64,000 nucleotides of DNA from NCBI RefSeq assembly GCF_038396635.1, contig NZ_CP121687.1, positions 2,780,592 to 2,844,591 on the forward strand. The letters run 5' to 3'. The notes under the pieces were generated by a model that was given only the letters and a program-made list of their open reading frames with translations, searched no databases and was not told where the DNA came from. Shown here piece after piece: positions 8,743 through 18,365 of this stretch (position 1 is its first letter; every line of letters begins with the position of its first letter). The position numbers and the translations under genes are program-made. The DNA comes from Defluviitalea saccharophila. GTDB lineage: Bacteria > Bacillota > Clostridia > Lachnospirales > Defluviitaleaceae.

Positions 8743-9951
8743 TGTATTAATAGAGTAGACACAAAAAGTTTAACTTTTTATGCAGCTTCTTCGTGAACTG
8801 AATTAGGAGTCATATCATTAATGGAACCATGAATCCTTTTTCGGTTATACCAGGATTCAATAAATTCAAATATTGCCCTACGAGCAGATTTGAAATCATG
8901 GTATTTATTATGGTTTACTTCTTCCTTCTTAAGTACAGAATGAAAGGATTCGATACAAGCATTATCATAGGGGGTTTCCCTTACGGTTAATAGAATGGAT
9001 CATTTCCTTTTTTGATACTAACTCTTGAAACTTTTGACTTGTGTACTGTGTTCCCAGATCACTATGAAGTATTATTCCTTTTGTTGCTTTTACATTTAAG
9101 CAGACATTCTCTAGTGACTTAACTACTAAGTCTGCAGTCATTGATGTTTCATACACATAGCCAATAATCTTTTTGCTATAGAGATCCATAACTGTGGCAA
9201 GATAAGTCCATCCATCTTTGACGGCATAAATATAAGTAATGTCAGTGCACCACTTTTGGTTTATTCCACTAGCTTTAAAATCTCTATTTAAAAGGTTTTT
9301 TTTCTACACTTGGTTTTGAAGAGTGTGGATGAAACTTTTTCACAACGATTGAACGTAATCCCATAGAGGGTATATAGCGCTGAATTCTCTTTAGACTTAT
9401 ATTTTTACCGTTTGCCTTAAGTTTTTTATATATCTTTGGAGCCCCGTAACGATATTTGCTATCCGTATAAATCTTACGGATTTCTGCTTTAGGATTATCA
9501 GCTTCTATCAGTCGTTTTGAGGCTACAGCAACAAAATCCTTATAATAGGTACTGTTGGGAAATTTTAAGGCTTTACATATAAGCTTAATGGTATATTTTG
9601 ATTTGTATTTTTCGATGAAGGTAACGATTTCTTCTATCGTTTTCTTGCTAATATGGCGGTAACTTTTTTTAAGATTTTATTCTCCATTTCAAGTTCAGCA
9701 ATACGCTTTTTTAATTTTTCGTATTCCTTAGAAGTGATTTCGTCCTTCTCGGAAACTTTGATTGGAGATAATTATATATCGTTACATTTGATACACCATA
9801 CTCACGACTCAGTAAGAAACTGAATTACCTGCATTATACAAATCAACAATCAGATGTTCGAATTCTTCGGAATAACGATTACCGTTTTTGGACATGGTTT
9901 AACACACCTTTCTTTGGCTTATTATATCGTGTCCACTGTTATATACTAACA
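8743..9951 (-). mobile_element. Decayed IS3-family insertion sequence (IS150-like)
   Basis: A roughly 1.2-kb element on the minus strand lies between two imperfect terminal inverted repeats. The left repeat ends in AGTAGACAC (8754-8762) and the right repeat, read on the minus strand, ends in AGTGGACAC near 9930-9938; both begin with TGT. No clear target-site duplication is seen. The coding content is a two-part IS3 transposase with several frame lesions, so the copy is not autonomous. It separates the coupled epimerase/MenD-like pair from the glycosyltransferases and may mark where the locus was rearranged. Confidence 0.85.
8778..9895 (-). pseudogene. IS3-family transposase OrfA/OrfB remnant, multiply frameshifted
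   Basis: Reading the minus strand from the ATG at 9895 gives an OrfA helix-turn-helix start (MSKNGNRYSEEFEHLIVDLY). It breaks near 9812 and again near 9767, where about a dozen bases seem to be missing. The leucine-zipper part follows (ISKs around RIAELEMENKILKK). OrfB runs to an eight-T tract at 9296-9303, where the frame shifts; the WCTDITYIYA and LHSDLGTQYTS aspartate motifs follow. Another shift near 8970 precedes the glutamate motif ESFHSVLKKEE. All three catalytic D-D-E residues survive but in different frames. The lesions are not at the usual OrfA/OrfB slippage site, so this is decay and not programmed frameshifting. Confidence 0.88.
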
Positions 9952-10460
9952 CCAAAGTTTATAATTAAGTAGATTTTGTATATTGACTAGTGTAATTAGT
10001 ATTAGTTTTATTTTATTACAATTTAAGTATATAGATAAATAAAGTATAATCTTTATATCAATAAAATTTTTAAAATCAGAAGACGAAGAATAATACAAAA
10101 ATATTTAAAGTTTTAGATGATTTCTCCTGAAAAGAGCTAATATTATTAATAAGGTATGAGTAAATAATCAAATAATATTCTTACTCTCGATACTCTTATT
10201 AATAAAAGATAAAATTTTTCTATAAATAAAACACAATATTTTCCCATTAATTCTTTCTAATGAGAAACAAGATGCGCTATTTAATTAAAAAAATAATAAA
10301 ATGTTGATAGTGCTATATCAGAATTCTCAAATGACTCTATAATACTGTAAGTAAGAAATATAACTAATTTATAACATCAAATATATATTATATGAAAAGG
10401 AATCTAGAAAGGAAAATGTATAATAAGTTTCTTATATTTTAAATTATACAAGGTATGATT
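9952..10460. other. AT-rich 500-base gap with an imperfect inverted repeat
   Basis: No coding region is supported here. The one structure I see is an imperfect inverted repeat, 10144-10163 against 10181-10204, whose arms share TATTAATAAG/CTTATTAATA and GAGTAA/TTACTC with small bulges. A TATAAT lies at 10338-10343 without a convincing -35. The region is probably debris between the insertion sequence and the next glycosyltransferase gene. Confidence 0.5.
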
Positions 10461-11462
10461 ATGAAAGATGAAAAATTAGTATCCGTTATTATACCAGTTT
10501 ATAATGTAGAGAGTTATATTTTTGATACAATTAATAGTGTTATTAATCAAACATATAAAAACATTGAGATAATAGTAGTGGATGATGGAAGTACAGACAA
10601 TACTGGAGAAATAGTTAAAAAAATAAGTGAAAATCATCAAAGATTGATTTATTATTATCAATCTAATCAAGGAGTATCTGCCGCTAGAAATAAAGGAATA
10701 GAATTATCTAAAGGAGAATATATTTCATTTCTTGATGGTGATGATTTGTGGATGGAAAATAAAATAGAAAAGCAAATAAATGAAATTATAAGTTCAGGAA
10801 AAAAAGTTTGTTACTGTGGGTATATTGAACAATCAATTGATAATCATCAAAATAAAAGTCTTCCTTTATATTTTTCAGAAGGAAAGATACTATATGATAT
10901 TTTATTAAATAAAACTCATGCTTGGACGTGTACCTGGTTATTTGATAAAGAGATACTTTGTGATAGTAATATATACTTTACTAAAGGTTGTAATTGGGGA
11001 GAAGATTTGGAATTTTTTCTTAAAGTTATTTCATTAAATGAGGTTTGTGCCGTGAAAGAATATTTAGCAGTATATAGACAAAGATATAATTCCCTATCTA
11101 ATTTTGAACGAAAAGTAGATTTAAAGAAGCTCGATACTATAATAGATGTTTTTGAACGATATTTATCTTGGATAAACGAGAATGAAAATAAAATAATATA
11201 CAATTCTGCAGAAATTATTGAAAAGATTAACAAATATAGGATACCTTATGAGGTTATTCATCATGTTTTTCGCTATAAAAGTATAAATAAGAATTCAAAT
11301 GTTAATAAGTATTTAGGGTATATCAATTCTTTTGAATTCGACTTTAGCAAAAATTCATTATATACTTATATAAAAAAGCTTGCAATTAATAATTTAGTTT
11401 TACTAAATATTTTAAATCAATTATATAAAATATTTAAAAAGAGAAATGGTGATAAAATATAA
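10461..11462 (+). CDS. Family 2 glycosyltransferase
   Basis: The protein is about 333 residues with a GT-A fold catalytic domain at the N-terminus. The opening VSVIIPVYNVE, the nucleotide-binding VVDDGSTDNT near residue 40, the DGDDLW metal motif near 92, and the later GEDLEFFLK motif are all classic for GT2 enzymes. It is cytosolic or peripheral. I prefer the ATG at 10461, which has CAAGGT seven bases upstream; the ATG at 10455 abuts that site. It lies downstream of the insertion sequence, alone, with a 243-base gap to the next gene. Sugar specificity cannot be told. Confidence 0.9.
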   Translation: MKDEKLVSVIIPVYNVESYIFDTINSVINQTYKNIEIIVVDDGSTDNTGEIVKKISENHQRLIYYYQSNQGVSAARNKGIELSKGEYISFLDGDDLWMENKIEKQINEIISSGKKVCYCGYIEQSIDNHQNKSLPLYFSEGKILYDILLNKTHAWTCTWLFDKEILCDSNIYFTKGCNWGEDLEFFLKVISLNEVCAVKEYLAVYRQRYNSLSNFERKVDLKKLDTIIDVFERYLSWINENENKIIYNSAEIIEKINKYRIPYEVIHHVFRYKSINKNSNVNKYLGYINSFEFDFSKNSLYTYIKKLAINNLVLLNILNQLYKIFKKRNGDKI

Positions 11463-11577
11463 TAATGCTATTTATGTATCTATTTCATCAAAAAAATCCG
11501 CCTCTAAATCTAGTTAAAGAGGTGTTATTGGAAATTAAATTATTTGCGTACATAAGATAAATCAATAATAATATATC

Positions 11578-11703
11578 TTAAAATATATAGATTTTAAGAT
11601 AGTTAGCCATCAAATAGGATTTTTAAGCAATAAAGACTACTTTAAATCGTTTTTTAAAATTAAATATGCTTGATTATTTTATAATGAGTATCAAGGAGAA
11701 TAA
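11578..11703 (+). pseudogene. Possible relic of an AraC-type helix-turn-helix C-terminus
   Basis: In the frame starting at 11578 the translation reads like the end of an AraC/XylS DNA-binding domain. IVSHQIGFLSNKDYF (from 11599) followed by KSFFKIKY matches the usual pattern IAxQVGFxDxxYFxKxFKK. After a TGA at 11671 the frame continues with LFYNEYQ, where families usually have TPxEYR. A TAA in the same frame cuts it off upstream. It looks like a leftover of a deleted regulator gene, but the short length makes this uncertain. Confidence 0.35.
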
Positions 11704-11705
11704 AT

Positions 11706-12554
11706 ATGCCTTTTATATTAATATGTGCAACTTTAGGAGATAGATTGGCAGAATTAAAAAGATTAATAAATAGTCTTGAAAATCAAGATTATAATGAATG
11801 GAAACTTATAATAGTCCATCAAGGTACTAGGAATAGGGAATTATTAGAACAAATGTCTAAGAGTCAAAGAATAGAGTATATAAATAGTTCGAAAAAAGGC
11901 TTATCACTGGCAAGAAATTTAGCATTAAAATTACTAGAGAGAAGACATATTGATTCCGACTGTATTATAGGATATCCTGATGATGATTGTTATTTTTCAA
12001 AAAATACTCTTTCTATAGTTGCTGAATTTTTAAAGAAATATAATAGCTTTGTTTTTCAATATGGAGAACAGATTGATTCAGAAAAATCCATAGAGATTAA
12101 ACCCCTGCCTAAGATATTAATTTCGAATTCACCTTCTATTGGAATATACCATAGATATAACAAAAATCTTTACTTTGATGAACTTTTTGGCTTAGGATCC
12201 AAATTTCCAAGCTGTGAGGACTCAGACTTCGTTCATCAATTATCAAAAAGAAGTACAGTAGCATTTACTAACAATCAATTAATTTATCATGAACAATGTG
12301 ATGGAAGAGAGCATTTTAAAATTGAAGTAGGATTAAATGCTGTGTATGGAATGGGTGCCTTTTTAGCTAAAATGATTATCTATGAAAAACAGTACCATTA
12401 TTTAATATTTATTATTACATTTATTGTAAAACAAATTGGTGGAATTATTTTGGGGACCCATAAAGGTAGATTGTTTCACTTGAAATCAATACAAAGATTA
12501 TTTAAAGGGTTTAAAGAATATTTAATGGAGAAGAAAAAAAATGATATACGTTAA
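11706..12554 (+). CDS. Family 2-like glycosyltransferase
   Basis: A 282-residue protein with a GT-A style start (FILICATLGDR), a short LIIVHQGT strand in the donor-binding region, and PDDDCYF near residue 100 as the likely metal-binding DXD-type motif. CEDSDFVHQL further on resembles the ED acceptor motif. The C-terminal third contains hydrophobic stretches (IIYEKQYHYLIFIIT) that may bind the membrane. AAGGAG seven bases before the ATG supports the start. Its last 14 bases overlap the start of the Wzy-like gene, so the two are co-translated. Specificity is unknown. Confidence 0.85.
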   Translation: MPFILICATLGDRLAELKRLINSLENQDYNEWKLIIVHQGTRNRELLEQMSKSQRIEYINSSKKGLSLARNLALKLLERRHIDSDCIIGYPDDDCYFSKNTLSIVAEFLKKYNSFVFQYGEQIDSEKSIEIKPLPKILISNSPSIGIYHRYNKNLYFDELFGLGSKFPSCEDSDFVHQLSKRSTVAFTNNQLIYHEQCDGREHFKIEVGLNAVYGMGAFLAKMIIYEKQYHYLIFIITFIVKQIGGIILGTHKGRLFHLKSIQRLFKGFKEYLMEKKKNDIR

Positions 12555-13758
12555 CTTATTTTTATCCATTCTTTTTATTATAATTAGTGCAAAAAAATAC
12601 ACCTTAGATCATCCTGTAGTGTTTTTTGGTATTCTAAATTTTGTTTATATTGTAGTACCAGCTTTTATTTTTTATTATTTATATCAGGATATTCCTCAAG
12701 GTATTAGTGTGCCTAAAAGCATATATCTTAATCACTTTAAACAATCTATAAATCTAACTTTTATTTATTTTATATCGTGTTTTTTTGGATTATTAACTAT
12801 TTATAAATTTAAACATAGTGTTGTGTTTTTTGACAACATAAAATTATCTAATAAACTTCTTAAAATTATATTAATAATTTCGATAGCTCTTTATGTTATT
12901 CCTCAATTTTTAGCAATTGGTGGTATTAAACAATGGATTAATGCAGGTTGGGTGGAGATGGAAAGGTCGAGACGGGCATTTAGAGCTTGGACACAGTTTC
13001 CATTAATGATATCATTCCTTTTACTTAATAGAAGTAGGCTAAACTTTTTCTCCTTTGTTCTTATTTTTCTAACAGCTGTATTTAGTTTTAGATTAGGAAA
13101 CAGAAGAATCATTTTTATGCTTATTCTTTCTTTAATACCAATTCTATATGATAAATTTAAAGTAATGAGAAGAAATCAAAAAATAATTATTGCTAGTATC
13201 TTTTGTTTTATGATAATTTTTGGACTAGCTGTTCCAATTCTTAGATCGGGAATCAATAGTTTTAGTTATAAAAATATTTTTTTACTATATGAAGGAAATG
13301 GAGTTTATGCTGGCTTTTTATATAATCTGCAAGAGACTCAAAGTACTAATATAAATATATTAAATTCATTGTACTATATTTTAATTGAGCCAATTTTGAA
13401 TTTTGTAGGATGGTTTTTAGATGTTGAAAAAAGTAGTTTTGCTTTAAGAACTATGGAGTTAGCAAAGTATTATACGGGAGGGACAGGATTATCTGCAATG
13501 CCTATTACCGAGTGGTATAGTTATTTAGGATCCGTTGGTGTGATAATTGCACCGATTATTTATATATTCATTCTATCAATATTTAAGTACCAACCGATTA
13601 CAAAATCGTTTGCATATCTAATTTTATTTAATTATTTCAGAGGAGATCTGACCACAGGATTTGATTTTTTTGTTTACTTTTCGGCCTTTTTGCTGGTGAT
13701 ATTTTTTGGAGTCCATTTAATCACAAAGGTTGGAATGAATTATAAAGCTGATAGATAA
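12541..13758 (+). CDS. Wzy-like polysaccharide polymerase (integral membrane)
   Basis: The 405 residues form around ten or eleven hydrophobic helices with a large external loop in the second half, as in oligosaccharide repeat unit polymerases. These proteins join lipid-linked repeat units on the outer face of the membrane. The charged loop RLGNRRIIFML near residue 182 and the arginine-rich segment EMERSRRAFRAW near 138 fit the functional arginines seen in Wzy proteins. Sequence conservation in this family is low, so the call rests on topology and on position between glycosyltransferases. It overlaps the preceding gene by 14 bases. Confidence 0.75.
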   Translation: MIYVNLFLSILFIIISAKKYTLDHPVVFFGILNFVYIVVPAFIFYYLYQDIPQGISVPKSIYLNHFKQSINLTFIYFISCFFGLLTIYKFKHSVVFFDNIKLSNKLLKIILIISIALYVIPQFLAIGGIKQWINAGWVEMERSRRAFRAWTQFPLMISFLLLNRSRLNFFSFVLIFLTAVFSFRLGNRRIIFMLILSLIPILYDKFKVMRRNQKIIIASIFCFMIIFGLAVPILRSGINSFSYKNIFLLYEGNGVYAGFLYNLQETQSTNINILNSLYYILIEPILNFVGWFLDVEKSSFALRTMELAKYYTGGTGLSAMPITEWYSYLGSVGVIIAPIIYIFILSIFKYQPITKSFAYLILFNYFRGDLTTGFDFFVYFSAFLLVIFFGVHLITKVGMNYKADR

Positions 13759-13781
13759 TTACTAGATGAAAGGGTGTTATC

Positions 13782-14927
13782 ATGTCTGTAAAAGTTCTTT
13801 GTGTAAGTAGAAGAGATTTGTTTAAAAGAAGAGGCGGAGATACAATTCAAATTGAACAGACTATGAAATATTTAAAAAAAATATATGGAATTAACTATCA
13901 AATAGTTGATTTGCCAAATGAAAAAGATTTTATGAATTACGACATAGTACATATTTTTGGAATAGTAAGGATAGATGAAGCGTTTAAATATGTGAAAATA
14001 TGCAAAAAATTCAACAAAAAGATAGTATTGAGTCCAGTTTATTGGAATTTTGATGAATATAATAAGAAGGGGAGATATGGTCTAATAAAGTATTTATATA
14101 AATTTTTGGATGAGAATACTATTGAAAACATGAAAGGAATTATTAGAAATATAAAAGATGGAAAGATAAATATAAATGATTCATTAAATATATATCAGAG
14201 AAGACAGTATGTACTTAATAACTCAGATATTATATTACCAAATTCTTATATAGAGATGGAAAAAATGATTGAAGAGTTTAGGCTTAGTAAAGATATTAAT
14301 TACAAAGTTGTACCTAATGCAATTGATAGAAGTTTTATTGAAACTAAAATTAGTGATACTAAAATTAAAGATATTCGTTTAAAATTATTTGGAAGAAATA
14401 TTCCTTACATTATAAATGTTGCAAGATTTGATCCGAGGAAAAATCATATCAATTTAATTAAAGCTGTAAAGCAAATAGATGTTCCACTAGTTTTAGTGGG
14501 AAATAAAATTGATACTCAAAAATATTATTTTCATTTAATTGAGAAATTGATAAGAGATACTCCAAATATTAAAATAGTAAGTTATAAGAGTCAAGAAGAA
14601 CTTATGCAGTATTATCAGGCAGCTTCTTTACATGTATTACCTAGTTGGGCAGAGACACCAGGCTTAGTAAATCTTGAAGCTGCGGCCAGTGGCTGTAAAT
14701 TAGTTGTTTCTGATAGAGGCTCAGAGAAAGAGTATTTTGGAAATTTAGCAACTTATTGTAATCCTGAAGATGTAGATTCTATAGCCAATGCTATTTTAAC
14801 TGAATTAAGAACACCTCGTGAACAGAAGGTATTGATAGATCTTATTAGAGAGAACTATCAATGGGAGAATGCGGCAGCGAAAACATATGAAGCATATAAA
14901 TGTGTATTAAATTCTACTAAGTTATAA
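13782..14927 (+). CDS. GT4-family glycosyltransferase
   Basis: A 381-residue GT-B fold glycosyltransferase. The C-terminal donor domain begins at about NIPYIINVARFDPRKN (residue 206) and contains PSWAETPGLVNLEAAASG, the EX7E-type motif of retaining GT4 enzymes. The N-terminal half is poorly conserved, as expected for the acceptor domain. A GAAAGGGTG ribosome binding site supports the ATG. It lies 23 bases after the Wzy-like gene and 100 bases before gmd, in the same direction. Confidence 0.9.
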   Translation: MSVKVLCVSRRDLFKRRGGDTIQIEQTMKYLKKIYGINYQIVDLPNEKDFMNYDIVHIFGIVRIDEAFKYVKICKKFNKKIVLSPVYWNFDEYNKKGRYGLIKYLYKFLDENTIENMKGIIRNIKDGKININDSLNIYQRRQYVLNNSDIILPNSYIEMEKMIEEFRLSKDINYKVVPNAIDRSFIETKISDTKIKDIRLKLFGRNIPYIINVARFDPRKNHINLIKAVKQIDVPLVLVGNKIDTQKYYFHLIEKLIRDTPNIKIVSYKSQEELMQYYQAASLHVLPSWAETPGLVNLEAAASGCKLVVSDRGSEKEYFGNLATYCNPEDVDSIANAILTELRTPREQKVLIDLIRENYQWENAAAKTYEAYKCVLNSTKL

Positions 14928-15028
14928 AAACAAGTTAAGACTTATAGCTAGTAATGGTTCAGAAATAAATTTAAAAACAAACTTTTGAAGAAATTAAGAT
15001 ATTAGATTACAAGAAAGGATTATACATT

Positions 15029-16057
15029 ATGAAAAGGGCACTTATTACAGGAATTACAGGACAAGATGGATCATACTTAACTGAATTTTTATTATCTAAA
15101 GGATATGAGGTACACGGAATTATTAGAAGAGCTAGTTCTTTTAATACGGATAGAATAGATCATTTGTACAGAGATCCCCACACTAATGGGATTAAAATGT
15201 TTTTGCATTATGGAGATTTGACAGATTCTAGTAATCTTAGTCGAATCATTGAGAAGATCCAACCCGATGAAATATATAATCTGGCTGCGCAAAGTCATGT
15301 GCAAGTATCATTTCAAGTACCAGAGTATACAGCAGAGGTAGATGCAGTTGGAACACTAAGGCTTTTAGATGCTATTAAAGATACTCAGGTTCCATGTAAA
15401 TTTTATCAAGCTTCTACTAGTGAACTTTTTGGAGGCCTTCCAGGGACTGCTCCTCAAAATGAAAAAACTCCCTTTTACCCAAGAAGTCCATATGCGGCTG
15501 CTAAACTTTATGCATATTGGGTTGTAGTAAATTATCGAGAGGGTTATAATTTATTTGCTTCAAACGGTATTTTATTCAATCATGAATCTCCAAGAAGAGG
15601 AGAAACTTTTGTAACAAGAAAAATTACAAGAGCAGTTGCGAATATTAAAAAGGGAAAACAAGATAAATTATATCTTGGTAATATTGATGCAAAAAGAGAT
15701 TGGGGATTTGCAGGAGATTATGTTGAAGCAATGTGGATGATTTTACAACAGGATAAGCCAGACGATTATGTAATAGCTACGGGGGAGACTCACACAGTTA
15801 GAGAATTTTGTGAATTAGCATTTGGACATGCAGGTTATGATATTATATGGGATGGTAAAGGTGTAGAAGAAAAAGGAATTGACAAAAACACAGGAAAAGT
15901 TTTAATTGAAATTGACCCAAAATATTTTAGACCGACTGAAGTTGATTTATTATGGGGAGATCCAACAAAAGCAAATCAACAACTTGGTTGGAAACCAAAA
16001 GTATCTTTTAAAGAACTAGTAAAAATGATGGTAGATTCAGATATACAAAGTGTGTAG
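15029..16057 (+). CDS. gmd: GDP-mannose 4,6-dehydratase
   Basis: Gmd converts GDP-D-mannose to GDP-4-keto-6-deoxymannose using tightly bound NADP. The protein (342 residues, normal length) starts with the fingerprint [12 protein letters not shown] and continues with the RRASSFNT cofactor loop. It carries the catalytic threonine/glutamate region STSELFGG and YAAAK as the tyrosine-lysine pair. GDP-mannose would come from ManC at 22533 and the product is used by Fcl at 17327, so a complete GDP-L-fucose branch is present. AAAGGA precedes the start. The identity is clear from near-universal Gmd motifs. Confidence 0.97.
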   Translation: MKRALITGITGQDGSYLTEFLLSKGYEVHGIIRRASSFNTDRIDHLYRDPHTNGIKMFLHYGDLTDSSNLSRIIEKIQPDEIYNLAAQSHVQVSFQVPEYTAEVDAVGTLRLLDAIKDTQVPCKFYQASTSELFGGLPGTAPQNEKTPFYPRSPYAAAKLYAYWVVVNYREGYNLFASNGILFNHESPRRGETFVTRKITRAVANIKKGKQDKLYLGNIDAKRDWGFAGDYVEAMWMILQQDKPDDYVIATGETHTVREFCELAFGHAGYDIIWDGKGVEEKGIDKNTGKVLIEIDPKYFRPTEVDLLWGDPTKANQQLGWKPKVSFKELVKMMVDSDIQSV

Positions 16058-16073
16058 TTGTGAAGGAGAATAT

Positions 16074-17306
16074 ATGAAAAAGATATTAATGGTATTAAAT
16101 TACTTTTACCCGGAATATGCTTCTACAGGTCAGCTTATGACGGAATTATGTAGAGAAATTCAGAATGAATTTCACATAACTGTTATTGCTGCTATGCCTA
16201 GTTATACAGCAGAGAAGCAAACCGAAGTATATAATAAAATACAATATGATCAGTATGAAAATATTCGAATTATACGAGTTCCAGTGACTAAAATTGATAA
16301 AACAAACAAGAAAAGCCGCTTAAAGTATATTTTTTCATATTTTATTAATGCATTAAAGGTTATATTAAAAGAAGAAAAATATGATATTATATTTACTATT
16401 TCTCAGCCACCTATCTTAGGAGGATGGCTAGGTACGTTAGGTAAATTATTAAAGCGAAATAAATTGATTTATTGTATAGAAGATTTTAATCCAGAGCAGA
16501 TAGAAGCAGTAGGATATAGTAAAAAGAAATGGTTAACAGAACTAGCAAGGTATTTAGATAACCTTACATGTAAATATGCTGATCAGATAATTGTTGTTGG
16601 AAGAGATATGAAGTCTACTTTATTGAAACGTATATCTGCAATTAATGAGGAAAAGATTAGTGTAATCAATAATTGGATTAATGAAGAAGAAGTATATCCA
16701 TTAACAAAAGATCATTTCAAAGTTCAAGAGTTTATTAATAGACATAATTTATCCAACAAATTTATAATTATGTATTCAGGAAATATTGGGTTATATTACG
16801 ATTTAGAGAATATTATTAAAGTTATTGAAAAGTTTAAAACATATCAAGATATGCAGTTTGTTTTTATTGGAGAAGGTGCAAAGAAACAAGAATTAATTCA
16901 GTACGTAGAGACACATAGAATGGAGAATGTATTGTTCCTTCCATATCAACCCAAAGAAGATATTATTTATTCTTTGAATGCTGCAGACCTTCATCTAGTA
17001 ACAAATCAAAAAGGAATTAAAGGAGTATCAGTACCAAGTAAAATATACGGAGTTATGGCTGTAGGGAAAACTATATTAGGGATTCTTGAAAAAGACAGTG
17101 AAGCGGAAATATTAATACGAGAAAGTCAATGTGGAATAGTTGTTGATCCTCAGGACTATAAAAGTATAGAAGAGTCTATAAGAAACCTTTATAACCATAG
17201 AGAACAGTTAGAGTCAATTGGAGTTAGAGGTAGAAAATACTTAGAAGAACATCTAAAAATGAAAGATTCTATTGATATGTATAGAAAATTATTTCACAAA
17301 ATATGA
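16074..17306 (+). CDS. WcaI-like GT4 glycosyltransferase
   Basis: A roughly 410-residue GT-B enzyme with the N-terminal NYFYPEYASTGQL block seen in WcaI-type putative fucosyltransferases of colanic-acid-like clusters, and a C-terminal donor domain with YSGNIGLYYD and VPSKIYGVMAVGK. The ATG at 16074 has GAAGGAGA seven bases upstream; an in-frame GTG at 16050 lies inside the end of gmd and has no ribosome binding site. Its place between gmd and fcl makes a fucose-transfer role reasonable, but this is inference from context. Confidence 0.85.
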   Translation: MKKILMVLNYFYPEYASTGQLMTELCREIQNEFHITVIAAMPSYTAEKQTEVYNKIQYDQYENIRIIRVPVTKIDKTNKKSRLKYIFSYFINALKVILKEEKYDIIFTISQPPILGGWLGTLGKLLKRNKLIYCIEDFNPEQIEAVGYSKKKWLTELARYLDNLTCKYADQIIVVGRDMKSTLLKRISAINEEKISVINNWINEEEVYPLTKDHFKVQEFINRHNLSNKFIIMYSGNIGLYYDLENIIKVIEKFKTYQDMQFVFIGEGAKKQELIQYVETHRMENVLFLPYQPKEDIIYSLNAADLHLVTNQKGIKGVSVPSKIYGVMAVGKTILGILEKDSEAEILIRESQCGIVVDPQDYKSIEESIRNLYNHREQLESIGVRGRKYLEEHLKMKDSIDMYRKLFHKI

Positions 17307-17326
17307 AATATTAAATAGGTGATTGT

Positions 17327-18271
17327 ATGGAAAAAGAAAGTAAGATATATGTCGCAGGTCATAATGGACTAGTTGGTTCAGCTATAGTACGAAAATTAAA
17401 GACAAAAGGATATACTAATTTAATATTAAGAACTCATGAAGAATTGGATTTAATTAATCAACAGGCAGTGAAAGAATTTTTTAAAGAAGAAAAACCAGAA
17501 TATGTTTTTTTAGCTGCCGCTAAGGTTGGTGGTATTCAAGCAAACAACACATATCCAGCTGATTTTATTTATGAGAATTTAATGATTGAATGTAATGTAA
17601 TTCGAAGTGCTTATGAACATGGTGTTGAAAAATTGTTGTTTCTTGGGAGTTCGTGTATTTATCCTAAGATGGCTCCACAACCAATGAAAGAAGAATATTT
17701 GTTAGCAGGATATTTAGAGCCTACAAATGAAGCATATGCACTGGCTAAGATATCAGGATTAAAAATGTGTCAATATTTTAATAGACAATATGGAACGAAT
17801 TATATAAGTGTTATGCCTACTAATTTATATGGTCCTAATGATAATTTTGATTTAGATAATTCTCATGTATTGCCAGCTTTAATTAGAAAATTTCATGAAG
17901 CGAAAGAAGAAAACAAACCATTTGTAGAAATATGGGGGACGGGAAATCCACGTAGAGAGTTTCTGCATGTAGATGATATGGCTGATGCATGTGTTTATTT
18001 AATGGAGACATATAATCAAGATGAATTTTTAAATGTAGGAACTGGAAAAGAAGTAACAATTAAAGAATTAGCAGAAATTATTAAACAAGTGGTTGGATAT
18101 GAGGGAGAACTTAGATTTAATTCTAGTAAGCCAGAGGGAACGCCTAGAAAGCTATTGGACGTTTCAAGATTACATGAGAAAGGCTGGCATCACTCTATAG
18201 AATTGAAGGAAGGCATTAAAGATACATATAGATGGTTTTTAGATAATGAGGAGAGAATAAGAGGAAAATAG
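17327..18271 (+). CDS. fcl: GDP-L-fucose synthase
   Basis: Fcl (WcaG) epimerises and reduces GDP-4-keto-6-deoxymannose to GDP-L-fucose with NADPH. The 314 residues carry the N-terminal [14 protein letters not shown] fold motif, [12 protein letters not shown], the serine-containing LGSSCIYPK, and YALAKISG with the catalytic tyrosine and lysine. It follows the WcaI-like gene by 20 bases and completes the ManC-Gmd-Fcl route. A terminator follows, so it ends the first polysaccharide transcription unit. Confidence 0.97.
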   Translation: MEKESKIYVAGHNGLVGSAIVRKLKTKGYTNLILRTHEELDLINQQAVKEFFKEEKPEYVFLAAAKVGGIQANNTYPADFIYENLMIECNVIRSAYEHGVEKLLFLGSSCIYPKMAPQPMKEEYLLAGYLEPTNEAYALAKISGLKMCQYFNRQYGTNYISVMPTNLYGPNDNFDLDNSHVLPALIRKFHEAKEENKPFVEIWGTGNPRREFLHVDDMADACVYLMETYNQDEFLNVGTGKEVTIKELAEIIKQVVGYEGELRFNSSKPEGTPRKLLDVSRLHEKGWHHSIELKEGIKDTYRWFLDNEERIRGK

Positions 18272-18325
18272 TTAGAAGTTTAAATCTAATCAGAAGCTAA
18301 CAAATAAATATTTGAAGACTTTATT

Positions 18326-18350
18326 AGGAAGAGAGAACTCTTCCTTTTTT
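18326..18350 (+). terminator. Intrinsic terminator after fcl
   Basis: AGGAAGAG (18326-18333) pairs with CTCTTCCT (18338-18345) around AGAA and is followed directly by a run of Ts to 18350. It lies just ahead of the ribosome binding site of the next gene, so it could attenuate read-through into that gene instead of fully isolating it. Confidence 0.8.
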
Positions 18351-18365
18351 AAAGGAGCAAGATAA

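Noticed and set aside
8778-9895. Programmed frameshifting of the IS3 transposase
   Set aside because: IS3 elements shift frame once, at the OrfA/OrfB overlap. Here the breaks lie inside OrfA (two) and inside OrfB (two), with missing bases, so decay is the better reading.
10304-10343. Promoter from TTGATA (10304) and TATAAT (10338)
   Set aside because: The spacer is 28 bases, far too long for a sigma-A promoter.
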